Positions 9,365-17,568 of a stretch of 64,000 bases of DNA are shown piece by piece. The stretch's first letter is position 1. Every line of letters begins with the position of its first letter. This DNA is from Brevibacterium sp. CCUG 69071 (lineage in GTDB: Bacteria > Actinomycetota > Actinomycetes > Actinomycetales > Brevibacteriaceae). The stretch covers positions 1 through 64,000 of the forward strand of contig NZ_PGFV01000008.1 of the NCBI RefSeq assembly GCF_021023135.1. The letters are read 5' to 3'. Made by a program: the position numbers and the translations under genes. Below the pieces are notes generated by a model that searched no databases, was not told the DNA's origin, and worked only from the letters and a program-made list of their open reading frames with translations.

Positions 9365-9766
9365 ATGAACATGAACACTGCGCTCGAAGACGCGATCAGC
9401 GAATGGCACACTGCGGTCAATCACGGCGACCTCGAGCGGGCAGCCGCCGCGGTCGGCACGCCGATCGTCGTCCTCGGCCCGAAGGGCGCGGGGCCGATCA
9501 CCGCCGAACAGTTCGCCCAATGGGTCGAACGCTCCGGCATCTGCCTCGTTCCACGCTCATGGCATCCGGTCAGCGACCGGCTCATGGTCGTCGAGCAGGA
9601 TGCCTCGTGGTCGCGCAATCCTGCCGAGCCGAGCAACGACATCACCAAGGTCGCCACCGTCTTCCGGGTGACCGATGGAACGGTCACCGCCGCCCTGCGG
9701 CTGCCGGATCTCAGGTCGGCGCTCGATCTGGCCTATACCTGCCGTGAGATGGCGGCCAGCGAATGA
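9365..9766 (+). CDS. NTF2/SnoaL-like domain protein
   Basis: The 133-residue protein has the size and pattern of the NTF2-like/SnoaL-like alpha+beta barrel. The N-terminal helix contains ISEWHTAVNHGDLERAAA. A central PRSWHPVSDRL segment follows, then a final strand near VATVFRVTDGTVTAALRL. No catalytic assignment is possible. The ATG at 9365 is chosen because TATAAT sits 7 nt upstream and there is no SD. The ATGA overlap with the downstream MarR gene indicates translational coupling, so the protein may act on the ligand that MarR senses (inference). Confidence 0.7.
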   Translation: MNMNTALEDAISEWHTAVNHGDLERAAAAVGTPIVVLGPKGAGPITAEQFAQWVERSGICLVPRSWHPVSDRLMVVEQDASWSRNPAEPSNDITKVATVFRVTDGTVTAALRLPDLRSALDLAYTCREMAASE

Positions 9767-10224
9767 ACGCCCGCTCGCCCGGGCCGGGACAGACCCTCTT
9801 CTCCTTCGTCCGACATTGGTCGCGACGACAGCTCAGCGGCCACCCGTCGGAGTCCTCACAACAGGGACGGATCGTCCTCGTCACTGAGGCCGTCGATTCG
9901 CTCGTGCTCCGCGGGGAGCCGGCGACGGTGAATGCGGTCGCGGCTGAGATCGGCATCGACCAGAGCGGGGCGTCCCGATTGGTCGCCGCGGCCACGAAGT
10001 CCGGTCATCTCGTTGCGACCGCCTCGGCGAATGACGCCCGTCGCCGAGAGGTGACCGTGACTGCGGCCGGCCGATCGCTGCTCACCGATGCCCACGCCTG
10101 GCAGGAACGGGTCTTCGGCGAACTGACCGCAGACTGGAGCGAGCAGCGCCGCAGCGAATTCGAGCGGTCGATGAGCGAACTCATCGACCGCTCGCGTGAA
10201 CTCGACAGCGGCGGCGCCCTCTAG
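9763..10224 (+). CDS. MarR family transcriptional regulator
   Basis: This 153-residue winged-helix protein has its recognition region around residues 45-85 (VNAVAAEIGIDQSGASRLVAAA) and a wing with NDARRREVTVTAAG near 85-98, a MarR hallmark. Flanking helices form the dimer interface. The start ATG overlaps the stop of the NTF2-like gene by 4 bp. It probably represses its own operon through the TATGC-N5-GCATA site at 9339-9353. The operon is bounded on both sides by copies of the same folded repeat. Confidence 0.88.
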   Translation: MNARSPGPGQTLFSFVRHWSRRQLSGHPSESSQQGRIVLVTEAVDSLVLRGEPATVNAVAAEIGIDQSGASRLVAAATKSGHLVATASANDARRREVTVTAAGRSLLTDAHAWQERVFGELTADWSEQRRSEFERSMSELIDRSRELDSGGAL

Positions 10225-10258
10225 CGGCGCCCACCGAGCGCAGGGTGCAACGCCGAAC

Positions 10259-10326
10259 GTAGGCCGCAGCGTCGAGGGGCGACTTCGTGAAGCCTGCTCT
10301 CGAAGCCGCGGCCTGCGCTCGGCGCA
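10259..10326. repeat. Folded intergenic repeat, copy 2
   Basis: This is the second copy of the repeat at 9245-9310. Its outer arms GTAGGCCGCAGC (10259-10270) and GCCGCGGCCTGC (10305-10316) pair imperfectly, and the inner GTCGAGGGGCGAC hairpin is identical. It lies between the convergent marR and betC genes, where it could also act as a transcription barrier. Confidence 0.75.
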
Positions 10327-10332
10327 GAGCCC

Positions 10333-11877
10333 TTACTGCGCGGAGTCGGGGATCTTGCCGAAGCTGAACGCGGCCCAGAAGTCACCGCGGACATAGCCGT
10401 TCTCCGGATCCGGGTCGAAGTCCCAGTGACGGACCTTCCCGACCTTGAGAGAGTCGGCGACGAGCTGGCGGCTGCGCTGCGAACCCAGCACGTGGTCCTC
10501 GAAATGCTCGAGGTCATAGCTGGTCCCCAGATCGGCCCGCATCGCAGAGAGCGCCTCCGCATACGCGGGATCCCCGGCCCGGTTGACTAGCTCATCCGGA
10601 TCGGACTCGAGGTCGAAGAGCAGCTCGGGATCGCCCGGGCAGATCGTCAGCTTGTACGCTCCGCGCACCAGCGTCACCTGCGGCCGGTAGGTGCCCTCGG
10701 CGAAGTATTCGATGACGATGTCGCGGTCCTCTAGACCCTGCTCCCCGGCGACCTCTCGACGCGCGGACTCGAGCAGAGAGGTCCCGGCGAGGTCCTCTTC
10801 CTCGGCGCCACCACGCGAACCCTGCGCGATCTCGAGCAGGGTCGGGGCGAGGTCGACCAGGCACACCGGGTTGGCATAACGGCCGGGGCGGACCACCTCG
10901 GCGGGGCCGGTGATGACGATCGGGACCCGGGAGGACTGCTCGTACGGGGACATCTTGTACCACAGGCCCTTCTCCCCAAGCATGTCTCCGTGGTCGCTGG
11001 TGACGATGATGACCGTGTTGTCCTCGAGTTCGAGTTCGCGCAGTCGCCTGCGGATCGCACCGATGTGGTCGTCGATGTAGCTCACGGCCGCATAGTAGGC
11101 GCGCCTGGCCCGGCGCACGTCCTCGATGCCGGGGTTGCGCTTGTCGAATCCGCTCATCGTCCGCAGCCGGTGGCTGTGCGGGTCGACGGCGGGATCGGGC
11201 ACCTCGGGGTGGGCGGGGTCGGGGATGTCCACCTCGGCGAATCGGTCCCAGTTCTCCCGCGGCGGCTCATACGGGTCGTGCGGGTGGATGAACGAGGTGA
11301 CCATGAGGAACGGCTGATCCTCCCCCGCGGCCTGGTTGGCCCGCTTCCGGTCATTGAGGTGACGCAGGGTCCGGAAGATCACCTCGTCGTCGAAGTCCTG
11401 CTGGACGTTCGCCTTCGCGGCACCGGCGGTGAACACCGGATCGGCTTCGTGATACCACTGCAGCTTCTGATCCAGCGGCCTCGTCCAGTCGGGGACCATG
11501 TCGAGGTCGGCCGGGTAGACGTCCGTGGTCAGGCGCTCCTCGAAGCCATGGTGCTGATCGGGGCCGATGAAGTGCATGCGCCCGATCAGCGCCGTGTGAT
11601 ACCCCTGCGCCCGCAGCCGGTGGGCGAAGGTCGGCACCGAGGCAGCGAAGTCGTCCCCGTTGTCGAGGCAGTCGACCTCGGAGGGCATGCGCCCGGTCAT
11701 CATCGACGCCCGGGAGGGGGCGCACAGCGGGGTGTTGCAGTAGGCGCGATCGAACACGGCGCCCTCGGCGGCGAGGGCATCGATGTTCGGGGTCAGTGCG
11801 GCATCGTTTCCGTAGGCGCCGAGCGCCTGAGCGGCCATCTGATCGGCCTGGATGACGACGATGTTCGGCGGTTGCAT
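10333..11877 (-). CDS. betC: Choline-sulfatase
   Basis: The enzyme hydrolyses choline-O-sulfate to choline and sulfate. The 514-residue protein has the sulfatase signature CAPSRASMMTGR near residue 54, where the cysteine must be converted to formylglycine. Metal-site residues occur in VVIQADQ near the N-terminus and TSDHGDMLGEKGLW near residue 300. Segments MHFIGPDQHHGFEERLTTD and FIHPHDPYEPPRENW match choline-sulfatases more closely than other sulfatases. The ATG at 11877 has AAAGGA 11 nt upstream; an in-frame ATG at 11901 would add MRKGRDQH. It diverges from the formylglycine-generating enzyme gene by 99 bp, and a BCCT carrier lies just beyond. Together these make a choline-O-sulfate use locus. 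Confidence 0.88.
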   Translation of the reverse strand: MQPPNIVVIQADQMAAQALGAYGNDAALTPNIDALAAEGAVFDRAYCNTPLCAPSRASMMTGRMPSEVDCLDNGDDFAASVPTFAHRLRAQGYHTALIGRMHFIGPDQHHGFEERLTTDVYPADLDMVPDWTRPLDQKLQWYHEADPVFTAGAAKANVQQDFDDEVIFRTLRHLNDRKRANQAAGEDQPFLMVTSFIHPHDPYEPPRENWDRFAEVDIPDPAHPEVPDPAVDPHSHRLRTMSGFDKRNPGIEDVRRARRAYYAAVSYIDDHIGAIRRRLRELELEDNTVIIVTSDHGDMLGEKGLWYKMSPYEQSSRVPIVITGPAEVVRPGRYANPVCLVDLAPTLLEIAQGSRGGAEEEDLAGTSLLESARREVAGEQGLEDRDIVIEYFAEGTYRPQVTLVRGAYKLTICPGDPELLFDLESDPDELVNRAGDPAYAEALSAMRADLGTSYDLEHFEDHVLGSQRSRQLVADSLKVGKVRHWDFDPDPENGYVRGDFWAAFSFGKIPDSAQ

Positions 11878-11976
11878 ATGCTGGTCACGTCCTTTTCTCA
11901 TGGAAGGAAGTCTCCGCGCCGGCGACGGCGTCGCCGCGGAGGCGGAGTTGTTGTCGGGAATGTGAAGGTGGCGAAG

Positions 11977-12966
11977 ATGAGCTCATGCTGCGGACCGGAC
12001 CGGACGTCTCCCGCTGCTGCGGGGCAGGGCGATCGTCGGCCCTCCGAAGTGGGTGTTGCGGAAGAAGAATCCCCCGCCGAGGTGGCTGTGCCGGGCCGGG
12101 AATCGTCCCCCGAAGCGACCGGTGCCGATCCCGGACTGCTGGCCGATCTGGCGGCCCGCGCCCCGCAGGATCTGCCGATGATCGCACTGCCGGGAGGTGA
12201 GTTCCTCATGGGCAGCGACGACCCGCTGGCCTACCCCGAGGACGGCGAGGGACCGGTCCGCCGAGTCGAGGTCGCGCCGTTCGCACTGGCGCCGACCACG
12301 GTGACCGTGGCCCAGTTCGCAGCCTTCGTCGTCGACACCGGTCATGTCACGGATGCCGAGTCGTTCGGCGACTCGCTCGTCTTCACCGGCCTGCTCTCCC
12401 CCGAACTGCAGGAGAGCGCACCCGCCGTGGCGGCGACCCCGTGGTGGCGTCAGGTCTCCGGGGCCGCCTGGTACGCACCCGAAGGCCCCGGTTCCGGCAT
12501 CAGGGAGCGAGCCCACCATCCGGTCACGCACGTCTCGCGACGGGATGCCGAGGCCTTCGCCGCCTGGGCGGGAGTCCGCCTGCCCAGCGAAGCCGAATGG
12601 GAGTACGCCGCCCGCGGCAAGCACGAACAGCAACCCTACCCGTGGGGTGCCGAACGCGAACCCGACGGACAACCGTGGATGAACACCTTCCAAGGCGAAT
12701 TCCCCGACGCACCGAGCGCTCCCGTGGGCACGATGCCCGCCGATGCGTTCCGGCCCTTCGGCTTCGGTCTGTACAACATGACCGGCAACGTCTGGGAGTG
12801 GACGACCGATGCGTTCAGTTCCGGAGACCATCGCGCGGTCCTCCGCGGTGGCTCATACATGTGCCACGACTCCTACTGCCGCCGGTATCGGACCTCGGCG
12901 CGCACTGGCTCGACACCGGACACCTCACTCGGTCACACGGGGTTTCGACTGGCCGTCGACATCTGA
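11977..12966 (+). CDS. Formylglycine-generating enzyme (sulfatase maturase)
   Basis: The enzyme oxidises the cysteine of the CxPSR motif in sulfatases to formylglycine. In the 329-residue protein the FGE-sulfatase domain runs from about residue 70 to the end. It includes ALPGGEFLMGSDD, TVAQFAAFV, LPSEAEWEYAARG and NVWEWTTDAF. The catalytic cysteine pair is in the C-terminal GGSYMCHDSYCRRYR, spaced C-x4-C as in characterised FGEs. The N-terminal 60 residues are low-complexity and carry CC near the start. The ATG at 11977 is preceded by AAGGTGG. The natural substrate is the divergent choline-sulfatase. The last 42 bp overlap the 3' end of the convergent BCCT gene. Confidence 0.9.
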   Translation: MSSCCGPDRTSPAAAGQGDRRPSEVGVAEEESPAEVAVPGRESSPEATGADPGLLADLAARAPQDLPMIALPGGEFLMGSDDPLAYPEDGEGPVRRVEVAPFALAPTTVTVAQFAAFVVDTGHVTDAESFGDSLVFTGLLSPELQESAPAVAATPWWRQVSGAAWYAPEGPGSGIRERAHHPVTHVSRRDAEAFAAWAGVRLPSEAEWEYAARGKHEQQPYPWGAEREPDGQPWMNTFQGEFPDAPSAPVGTMPADAFRPFGFGLYNMTGNVWEWTTDAFSSGDHRAVLRGGSYMCHDSYCRRYRTSARTGSTPDTSLGHTGFRLAVDI

Positions 12967-15078
12967 GCCGCCGGCGTCTGAGGGGCCAACCTCTGAATCG
13001 CCGGCGGTCGAGCGTTCGGCCGCGATCGCCTCGGCGCTGGGGTCCGTATTCTCGGACTCCCCGGTGTCCGCCTCCGACGCACCGGACTCCTCGGACTCAG
13101 CCGACTCGGGTGTCCACCCGTCGTCCCACCGGCCGGTCTCGTAGTCGTAGCCGACGGGCTCGCCGTCCTCATCGGTGCGCTGGTACCAGTCCGTGTAGTC
13201 CTCGTGTTCGGAGTCGATGTCGCCGTTGGCGCCGTCGCCCGGTTCGGTCTCGACGACCTGCAGGGCGAAGTTGTCGCCGTAGGCATCGGCACCGGCGATC
13301 ACGGCATTGTCCATCGCGTTCTGCGCGTACTTCCGGCGCAGAGCGTGCGGATCCGTGCGCAGCTCCTTGAACCAGGCGACGACGATGAAGAGCATGATCA
13401 CCGCGAACGGCACGGCCGTGACGATGACGAGCTGCTGCAGGCCTTCGAGCGCGCTGGCGTCGCCGAGGAGCAGCATGACCACGGCGATCCCGGACATCAC
13501 GAGCCCCCAGAACACGACGACCCACTTCTTCGGCTCCTGGTCCCCGCGGCTGGCGAGCATGCCCATCACCACCGAAGCGGAATCCGCCGAGGTGATGAAG
13601 AAGATCGCGAGCACGATGATCGCCACGAACGGCAGCCATTCGACATAGGGCAGGTTGTCGATGAGCGTGAAGAACACCTCGGGGGCCTCCATGCTGTCGG
13701 TGAACCCGGCGGCCCCGGAACGGTACATCGAGATCGAGGTTCCGCCCATGATGCCGTAGGCGACGAAGAGCAGGGTCGAGGGGATGAAGATCGTGCCGAG
13801 GATGAACTGGCGGATGCTGCGACCGCGAGAGATGCGGGCGATGAAAGTGCCGACGAACGGCGACCAGGAGATCCACCAGGCCCAGTAGTACACGGTCCAC
13901 ACGGACTGGAACTCCTGCGTCTCGGCACCCCAGGACAGGGAGCGGCCCATGAGGTCGAAGAGCGAGCCCATGTACTCCATCAGCGCCGAGGGCAGCAGGT
14001 TGAGCAGGAACAGGGTCGGGCCGAGGAAGAGCACGAGCGCGACGATGCCGACGGTGAGGATGATGTTGATCGAGGAGAGGTAGCGGATGCCCTTCGAGAC
14101 ACCGGAGACGGCGGAGATGATGAAGCCGACGGTGAGCACGCAGATGATGACGACGAGCATGTTGTTCGTCATCGGTCCCACCCCGGAGACGATGCTCACG
14201 CCGGTGCCGATCTGCATGGCCGCGATGCCCAGGGCCGCCGCGGTGCCGAAGAGAGTGGCGACGATCGCGAAGATGTCGACGAGCTTGCCGGCGAAGCCCT
14301 CGGACTGGCGTTTGCCGAAGAGTGTGACGAAGATCGAGGACAGCAGCAGGGAGCGGCCGCGGCGGTACGCGGCATAGGCGATGGCGCCGCCGACGAGGGC
14401 GTACATCGCCCAGGCGTGGAAGCCCCAGTGGAAGTAGGTCTGCGCCATTGCCGTGTGCAGGGCCTCGGTCGTCTCTGCCTCATTGGTCAGCGGCGGCGGG
14501 CTGATGAAGTAGGTCAGCGGTTCGGAGGGTCCGAAGAAGAGCACGCCGATGCCGATGCCCGCGGCGAAGAGCATGGCCACCCATGAGAAGGTGGAGAACT
14601 CCGATTTCTCCCCGTCCTTGCCCAGGGGGATCTTGCCGTAGGGCGAGAACGCGAGGATGAGCAGGGCGACGAGGATGATGATGGCGACGAGGTTGAAGAA
14701 CCAGCCGACGTTCATCGTCGACCAGTCGTAGGCGGCCTTGGCCACCGAGGCGACGCTGGCCGAATCGGCGATGCCCCAGATCACGAAGGCCACCGTCAGT
14801 GTGCCGGCGATGGCGAAGATGACCTTGTCGAGGGAGTAGCGGCGACGCTGTTCGTCGATGGCGATGCCGGGGACGAGGATCGGGTGCGTGTTGTGGGGGT
14901 ATTGGGTGTTGCTCTCGGCCTGTTCCTCCCGCGGGTAGCGGGGGCGTGCGTAGTCGAGTTTGCCCAGGGTCTTTCCGGTCTCGCGGCCGACGCGTTTGGC
15001 ATCGGCCTTGAGGCGGTCGCGGGAGGCCTTCCGGGCGACGGTGTGACTCTCGGGTTCGGGTGTGGTCTCATCGGACAT
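12925..15078 (-). CDS. BCCT family choline/betaine transporter
   Basis: This is a secondary carrier of the betaine-choline-carnitine family. The 717-residue protein has a hydrophilic N-terminus (about 75 residues) and twelve membrane segments between about 75 and 560. The BCCT core segment VYYWAWWISWSPFVGTFIAR near 360 is present, and FHWGFHAWAMYALVGG near 190 is also typical. A long acidic C-terminal tail (about 150 residues, ending rich in Ser, Glu and Asp) suggests osmosensing as in BetP-type carriers. The genomic setting with betC suggests choline or choline-O-sulfate as substrate, which is inference. The ATG at 15078 has GAAAGGG 12 nt upstream; an in-frame ATG at 15099 is possible. Confidence 0.92.
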   Translation of the reverse strand: MSDETTPEPESHTVARKASRDRLKADAKRVGRETGKTLGKLDYARPRYPREEQAESNTQYPHNTHPILVPGIAIDEQRRRYSLDKVIFAIAGTLTVAFVIWGIADSASVASVAKAAYDWSTMNVGWFFNLVAIIILVALLILAFSPYGKIPLGKDGEKSEFSTFSWVAMLFAAGIGIGVLFFGPSEPLTYFISPPPLTNEAETTEALHTAMAQTYFHWGFHAWAMYALVGGAIAYAAYRRGRSLLLSSIFVTLFGKRQSEGFAGKLVDIFAIVATLFGTAAALGIAAMQIGTGVSIVSGVGPMTNNMLVVIICVLTVGFIISAVSGVSKGIRYLSSINIILTVGIVALVLFLGPTLFLLNLLPSALMEYMGSLFDLMGRSLSWGAETQEFQSVWTVYYWAWWISWSPFVGTFIARISRGRSIRQFILGTIFIPSTLLFVAYGIMGGTSISMYRSGAAGFTDSMEAPEVFFTLIDNLPYVEWLPFVAIIVLAIFFITSADSASVVMGMLASRGDQEPKKWVVVFWGLVMSGIAVVMLLLGDASALEGLQQLVIVTAVPFAVIMLFIVVAWFKELRTDPHALRRKYAQNAMDNAVIAGADAYGDNFALQVVETEPGDGANGDIDSEHEDYTDWYQRTDEDGEPVGYDYETGRWDDGWTPESAESEESGASEADTGESENTDPSAEAIAAERSTAGDSEVGPSDAGGSDVDGQSKPRVTE

Positions 15079-15138
15079 GCGGCGATGGCCCTTTCTCATG
15101 AATTGACGAAGCGGGTGATCGGAGACTGTCCGTGGGGT

Positions 15139-15372
15139 CTATGGCTCCCGACCGCACCACCCGATCGCCGCACCCTCCCAGGAGTCGTTGGCATAGCCGA
15201 GGGTGGGCCGGGGTGCCGGCGTGGCGATGATGAGTTCAGGCCCCGCCGAGGTGGCCGGGCGCACCCGCCCACGATTCCTCAGTGCGGCGGCAGGGGGCAG
15301 GGCGAGAGCGTTCGTCGCGGCAGGCAGAGTCCGGGCACGGTGCCGCGCCCTGGAGATCCGTGTCACTGCCAT
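15139..15372 (-). CDS. Small hypothetical protein
   Basis: This is a 77-codon reading frame beginning MAVTRISRARHRARTLPA, with AAGG 9 nt before the ATG and GC-rich third positions. It is Ala/Arg-rich at the start and ends with ANDSWEGAAIGWCGREP. No family is recognised. It lies upstream of the BCCT gene on the same strand and might share its transcript. It could equally be a chance frame in a leader, so confidence is low. Confidence 0.3.
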   Translation of the reverse strand: MAVTRISRARHRARTLPAATNALALPPAAALRNRGRVRPATSAGPELIIATPAPRPTLGYANDSWEGAAIGWCGREP

Positions 15373-15440
15373 AGCTTCGGACCTTAACAGCTGCCTGTGA
15401 GCTTCTCAAAGGAATGCTGTCATCTTCGCCCGAACTTCAC

Positions 15441-15755
15441 TCAGCTGATTTCGACGAGGAAGACGCCGATCGCGATGAGTCCGATGCCGATGAGTGCCCG
15501 TCTGGTCAGCGGATCCTTCCAGATCGCTCGGGCGAGCAGGCTGACCAGGGCCACACCGCAGGCGGCCCAGAGACCATAGGCGACCCCCAGCGGCATGCCT
15601 TCGCCGAGGGCCAGGCTGAGGAAGAAGAACGCGATCGCATAGCTGATGGCCACCGGGATGAACCAGCGTTTGCGTTTGAGCCCGGCGCTCGCACGCAGAC
15701 TGAGCGTGCCGGTGACCTCGCTGAGGATGGCGGCCGAGAGCCAGATCCAGCTCAT
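15441..15755 (-). CDS. SMR family multidrug efflux subunit
   Basis: This 104-residue protein has four membrane helices. The essential membrane glutamate of SMR pumps is in the first helix (LSAAILSEVTGTLSLRAS, Glu13). Also typical are the PLGVAYGLWAACGVALV segment of helices 2-3 and the closing GIGLIAIGVFLVE. The start ATG overlaps the stop of the upstream SMR gene by 4 bp. Two unequal SMR genes in tandem usually encode a heterodimeric exporter of quaternary cations or guanidinium-like compounds. Which of these applies cannot be told here. Confidence 0.9.
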   Translation of the reverse strand: MSWIWLSAAILSEVTGTLSLRASAGLKRKRWFIPVAISYAIAFFFLSLALGEGMPLGVAYGLWAACGVALVSLLARAIWKDPLTRRALIGIGLIAIGVFLVEIS

Positions 15756-16114
15756 GTGGACACCTCGCTCTCCGCCTCGGCGGGTTTGTCCGGGGTTCCG
15801 GTCTCGACGAGGACGACGCCGACGATGATGATGACGATTCCGATCATCGTGCCGATGCTCAGGGCATCACCGAAGAGCACCATGCCGAGGATCGCGACGA
15901 GGCTGACCCCGCAGGCCGCCCACACACCGTAGACTGCGCCGATCGGCATGCCCAGGCGCTGCGTCAGACCGAGCAGGGCGAAGGCGAGGGCGTAGAAGAC
16001 AACGACGGCGGGGATCCATCCCGGGTGATCGAGAGAGGCCTTCAAGGTCAGGGTTCCGGCCACCTCGGCGGCGATCGCTCCTGCCAGCAGCGTCCACTTG
16101 CGTTTCCTCTTCAT
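15752..16114 (-). CDS. SMR family multidrug efflux subunit, paired partner
   Basis: This 120-residue SMR protein has the membrane glutamate in GAIAAEVAGTLTLKAS. MPIGAVYGVWAACGVSLV parallels its partner. Relative to the other subunit it has a longer charged N-terminus (MKRKRKW) and a C-terminal tail rich in Glu, Pro and Ala, consistent with opposite membrane orientations by charge bias (inference). The ATG at 16114 has a strong SD (GAGGAGG); the in-frame ATG at 16153 is less likely. It follows the TetR gene by 35 bp in one operon. Confidence 0.9.
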   Translation of the reverse strand: MKRKRKWTLLAGAIAAEVAGTLTLKASLDHPGWIPAVVVFYALAFALLGLTQRLGMPIGAVYGVWAACGVSLVAILGMVLFGDALSIGTMIGIVIIIVGVVLVETGTPDKPAEAESEVST

Positions 16115-16149
16115 CGACACACCTCCTCGGTCGTGATGGTCATTGGCAT

Positions 16150-16725
16150 TCATGCTTCTGCGTTCCGGTCGCCGGCCGCGAGAGATTCGGCCGCGTCGAT
16201 GAGTCCGAGCGCGTGGATCTGGACCGCGGCGAGGTCCTCGGCGGGGAACACTCCGGTCGCCTCCGACATCCAGGCCCCGTCGGCGCAGAACCGGGCGGCG
16301 GTGAGCAGCGACCGGGCTTGCGGATTCAGTCCCGCGGTGTCGAACCAGGGACTCAGCTGCTCGTTCCAGGCCTGGGCGAGGGTCGGATGGTAGAGCGCAT
16401 CGGAGAAGATCCAGTAGTCGGCCCGGGAGACCTCGGCGGTGGTCGCCACCCTGATATAGGCGCGATGCCGGTCGCAGGGACCCAGCGCTGCGGCGTCACT
16501 GCCCGACTCGGTGCGCAGCAGCAGCGCCCAGTGGTCGGCGGCGCGCGCGACGAGGCCGAGCATGAGCGCTTCCTTGTTGGGGAAGTGATACATCAGGCCG
16601 GGTTTGGTCAGACCCGCCTGCTGCGCCACCGATTCCAAGGAGATCGTGACACCCTGAATCGACTCGTTCTGCCCGGCCAGTTCCTGCGCTGCCTGGAGAA
16701 TGCGGCCTCTCGTGTTCCCGTCCAT
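16150..16725 (-). CDS. TetR family regulator of the SMR pair
   Basis: The 191-residue protein has a TetR N-terminal HTH (about 8-52: RGRILQAAQEL, VTISLESVAQQAGLTKPGLMYHFPNKEALM). The C-terminal ligand domain has no obvious signature. It is the first gene of the three-gene operon tetR-smr-smr. The palindrome at 16734-16755 lies 9 bp before its start codon, so autorepression with induction by exported drugs is the simple model (inference). Confidence 0.88.
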   Translation of the reverse strand: MDGNTRGRILQAAQELAGQNESIQGVTISLESVAQQAGLTKPGLMYHFPNKEALMLGLVARAADHWALLLRTESGSDAAALGPCDRHRAYIRVATTAEVSRADYWIFSDALYHPTLAQAWNEQLSPWFDTAGLNPQARSLLTAARFCADGAWMSEATGVFPAEDLAAVQIHALGLIDAAESLAAGDRNAEA

Positions 16726-16733
16726 GCCCTCGA

Positions 16734-16755
16734 CTTTACCTTCCGGTTGGTAAAG
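16734..16755. promoter_or_regulatory. TetR operator of the SMR operon
   Basis: CTTTACC (16734-16740) and GGTAAAG (16749-16755) are perfect inverted repeats around TTCCGGTT, whose centre CCGG is also symmetric. The site is directly upstream of tetR. Confidence 0.75.
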
Positions 16756-16771
16756 TGGCGAAGGCGGCCCC

Positions 16772-17563
16772 TCAGTTCAGCAGCGCCCGGTCGCCGAGGC
16801 TTGCGCCCTTGAGCTTGGAGAACTCGGCGAGCAGCATCTTCACGGTCAGGTTCTTCTTCTCCTCGGCCGTCGCCTCGTAGATGATCCGGCCCTCGTGCAT
16901 CATGATCAGGCGGTTGCCCAGCGCAATCGCCTGCTCCATGTTGTGGGTGACCATGAGCGTGGTCAGCCCGTCGTTCTCGACGATCTTCTTCGTCAGCGCC
17001 GTGACCAGGGCCGCCCGCTGCGGATCGAGGGCGGCGGTGTGCTCGTCGAGGAGGAGGATGCGGGGCTGGGTGAATCCGGCCATGAGCAGGCTCAGTGCCT
17101 GCCGCTGCCCGCCCGAGAGCAGCCCGACCTTCGTCTTCAGCCGGTTCTCGAGGCCGAGTTCCAGGGTGGCCAGCTCCTCCTTGAATCTCTCCCGCCTCGC
17201 CGAGGTGGTCCCGCGTCCCAGCCCGCGAGGCTTGCCGCGCCGCAGAGCCAGGGACAGGTTCTGTTCGATCGTGAGGTCGGGTGCGCTGCCGGCCATGGGG
17301 TCCTGGAAGACGCGTCCGAGGTACTTCGCCCGCTTGTGCTCGGGCATCCGGGAGACCTCGGCACGGTCGATCGTGATCGAGCCCGTGTCGATGGGCAGAC
17401 GTCCGGAGATCGTGTTGAGCAGCGTCGATTTGCCCGCTCCATTCGACCCGATCACCGTGACGAAGTCGGACTCCGCGAGTTCCAGCGAGAGCCCCTGCAG
17501 CGCCTTGCGTTCGTTGACCGTGCCCGGGAAGAAGGTCTTGCCGATGGTGTCGATCTTGAGCAT
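16772..17563 (-). CDS. ABC transporter ATP-binding protein, TrpXYZ-type importer
   Basis: This 263-residue ATPase has Walker A GSNGAGKST (about 38-46), signature LLSGGQRQALSL (about 150-160), Walker B ILLLDEHTAALD (about 170-180) and an H-loop in MVTHNMEQAI (about 205). The family partners permeases of the BPD_transp_2 type and PF04392 binding proteins. ATG 17563 is 5 nt after the permease stop, with GGCTGAGG as SD. The frame is open further upstream, but that part is the shadow of the permease gene. It is the last gene of the binding protein-permease-ATPase operon. Confidence 0.93.
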   Translation of the reverse strand: MLKIDTIGKTFFPGTVNERKALQGLSLELAESDFVTVIGSNGAGKSTLLNTISGRLPIDTGSITIDRAEVSRMPEHKRAKYLGRVFQDPMAGSAPDLTIEQNLSLALRRGKPRGLGRGTTSARRERFKEELATLELGLENRLKTKVGLLSGGQRQALSLLMAGFTQPRILLLDEHTAALDPQRAALVTALTKKIVENDGLTTLMVTHNMEQAIALGNRLIMMHEGRIIYEATAEEKKNLTVKMLLAEFSKLKGASLGDRALLN

Positions 17564-17568
17564 CTGCC

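Noticed and set aside
10990..11976. Upstream open extension of the maturase frame by 329 codons
   Set aside because: It runs antisense through the choline-sulfatase gene; the ATG at 11977 gives the expected FGE length.
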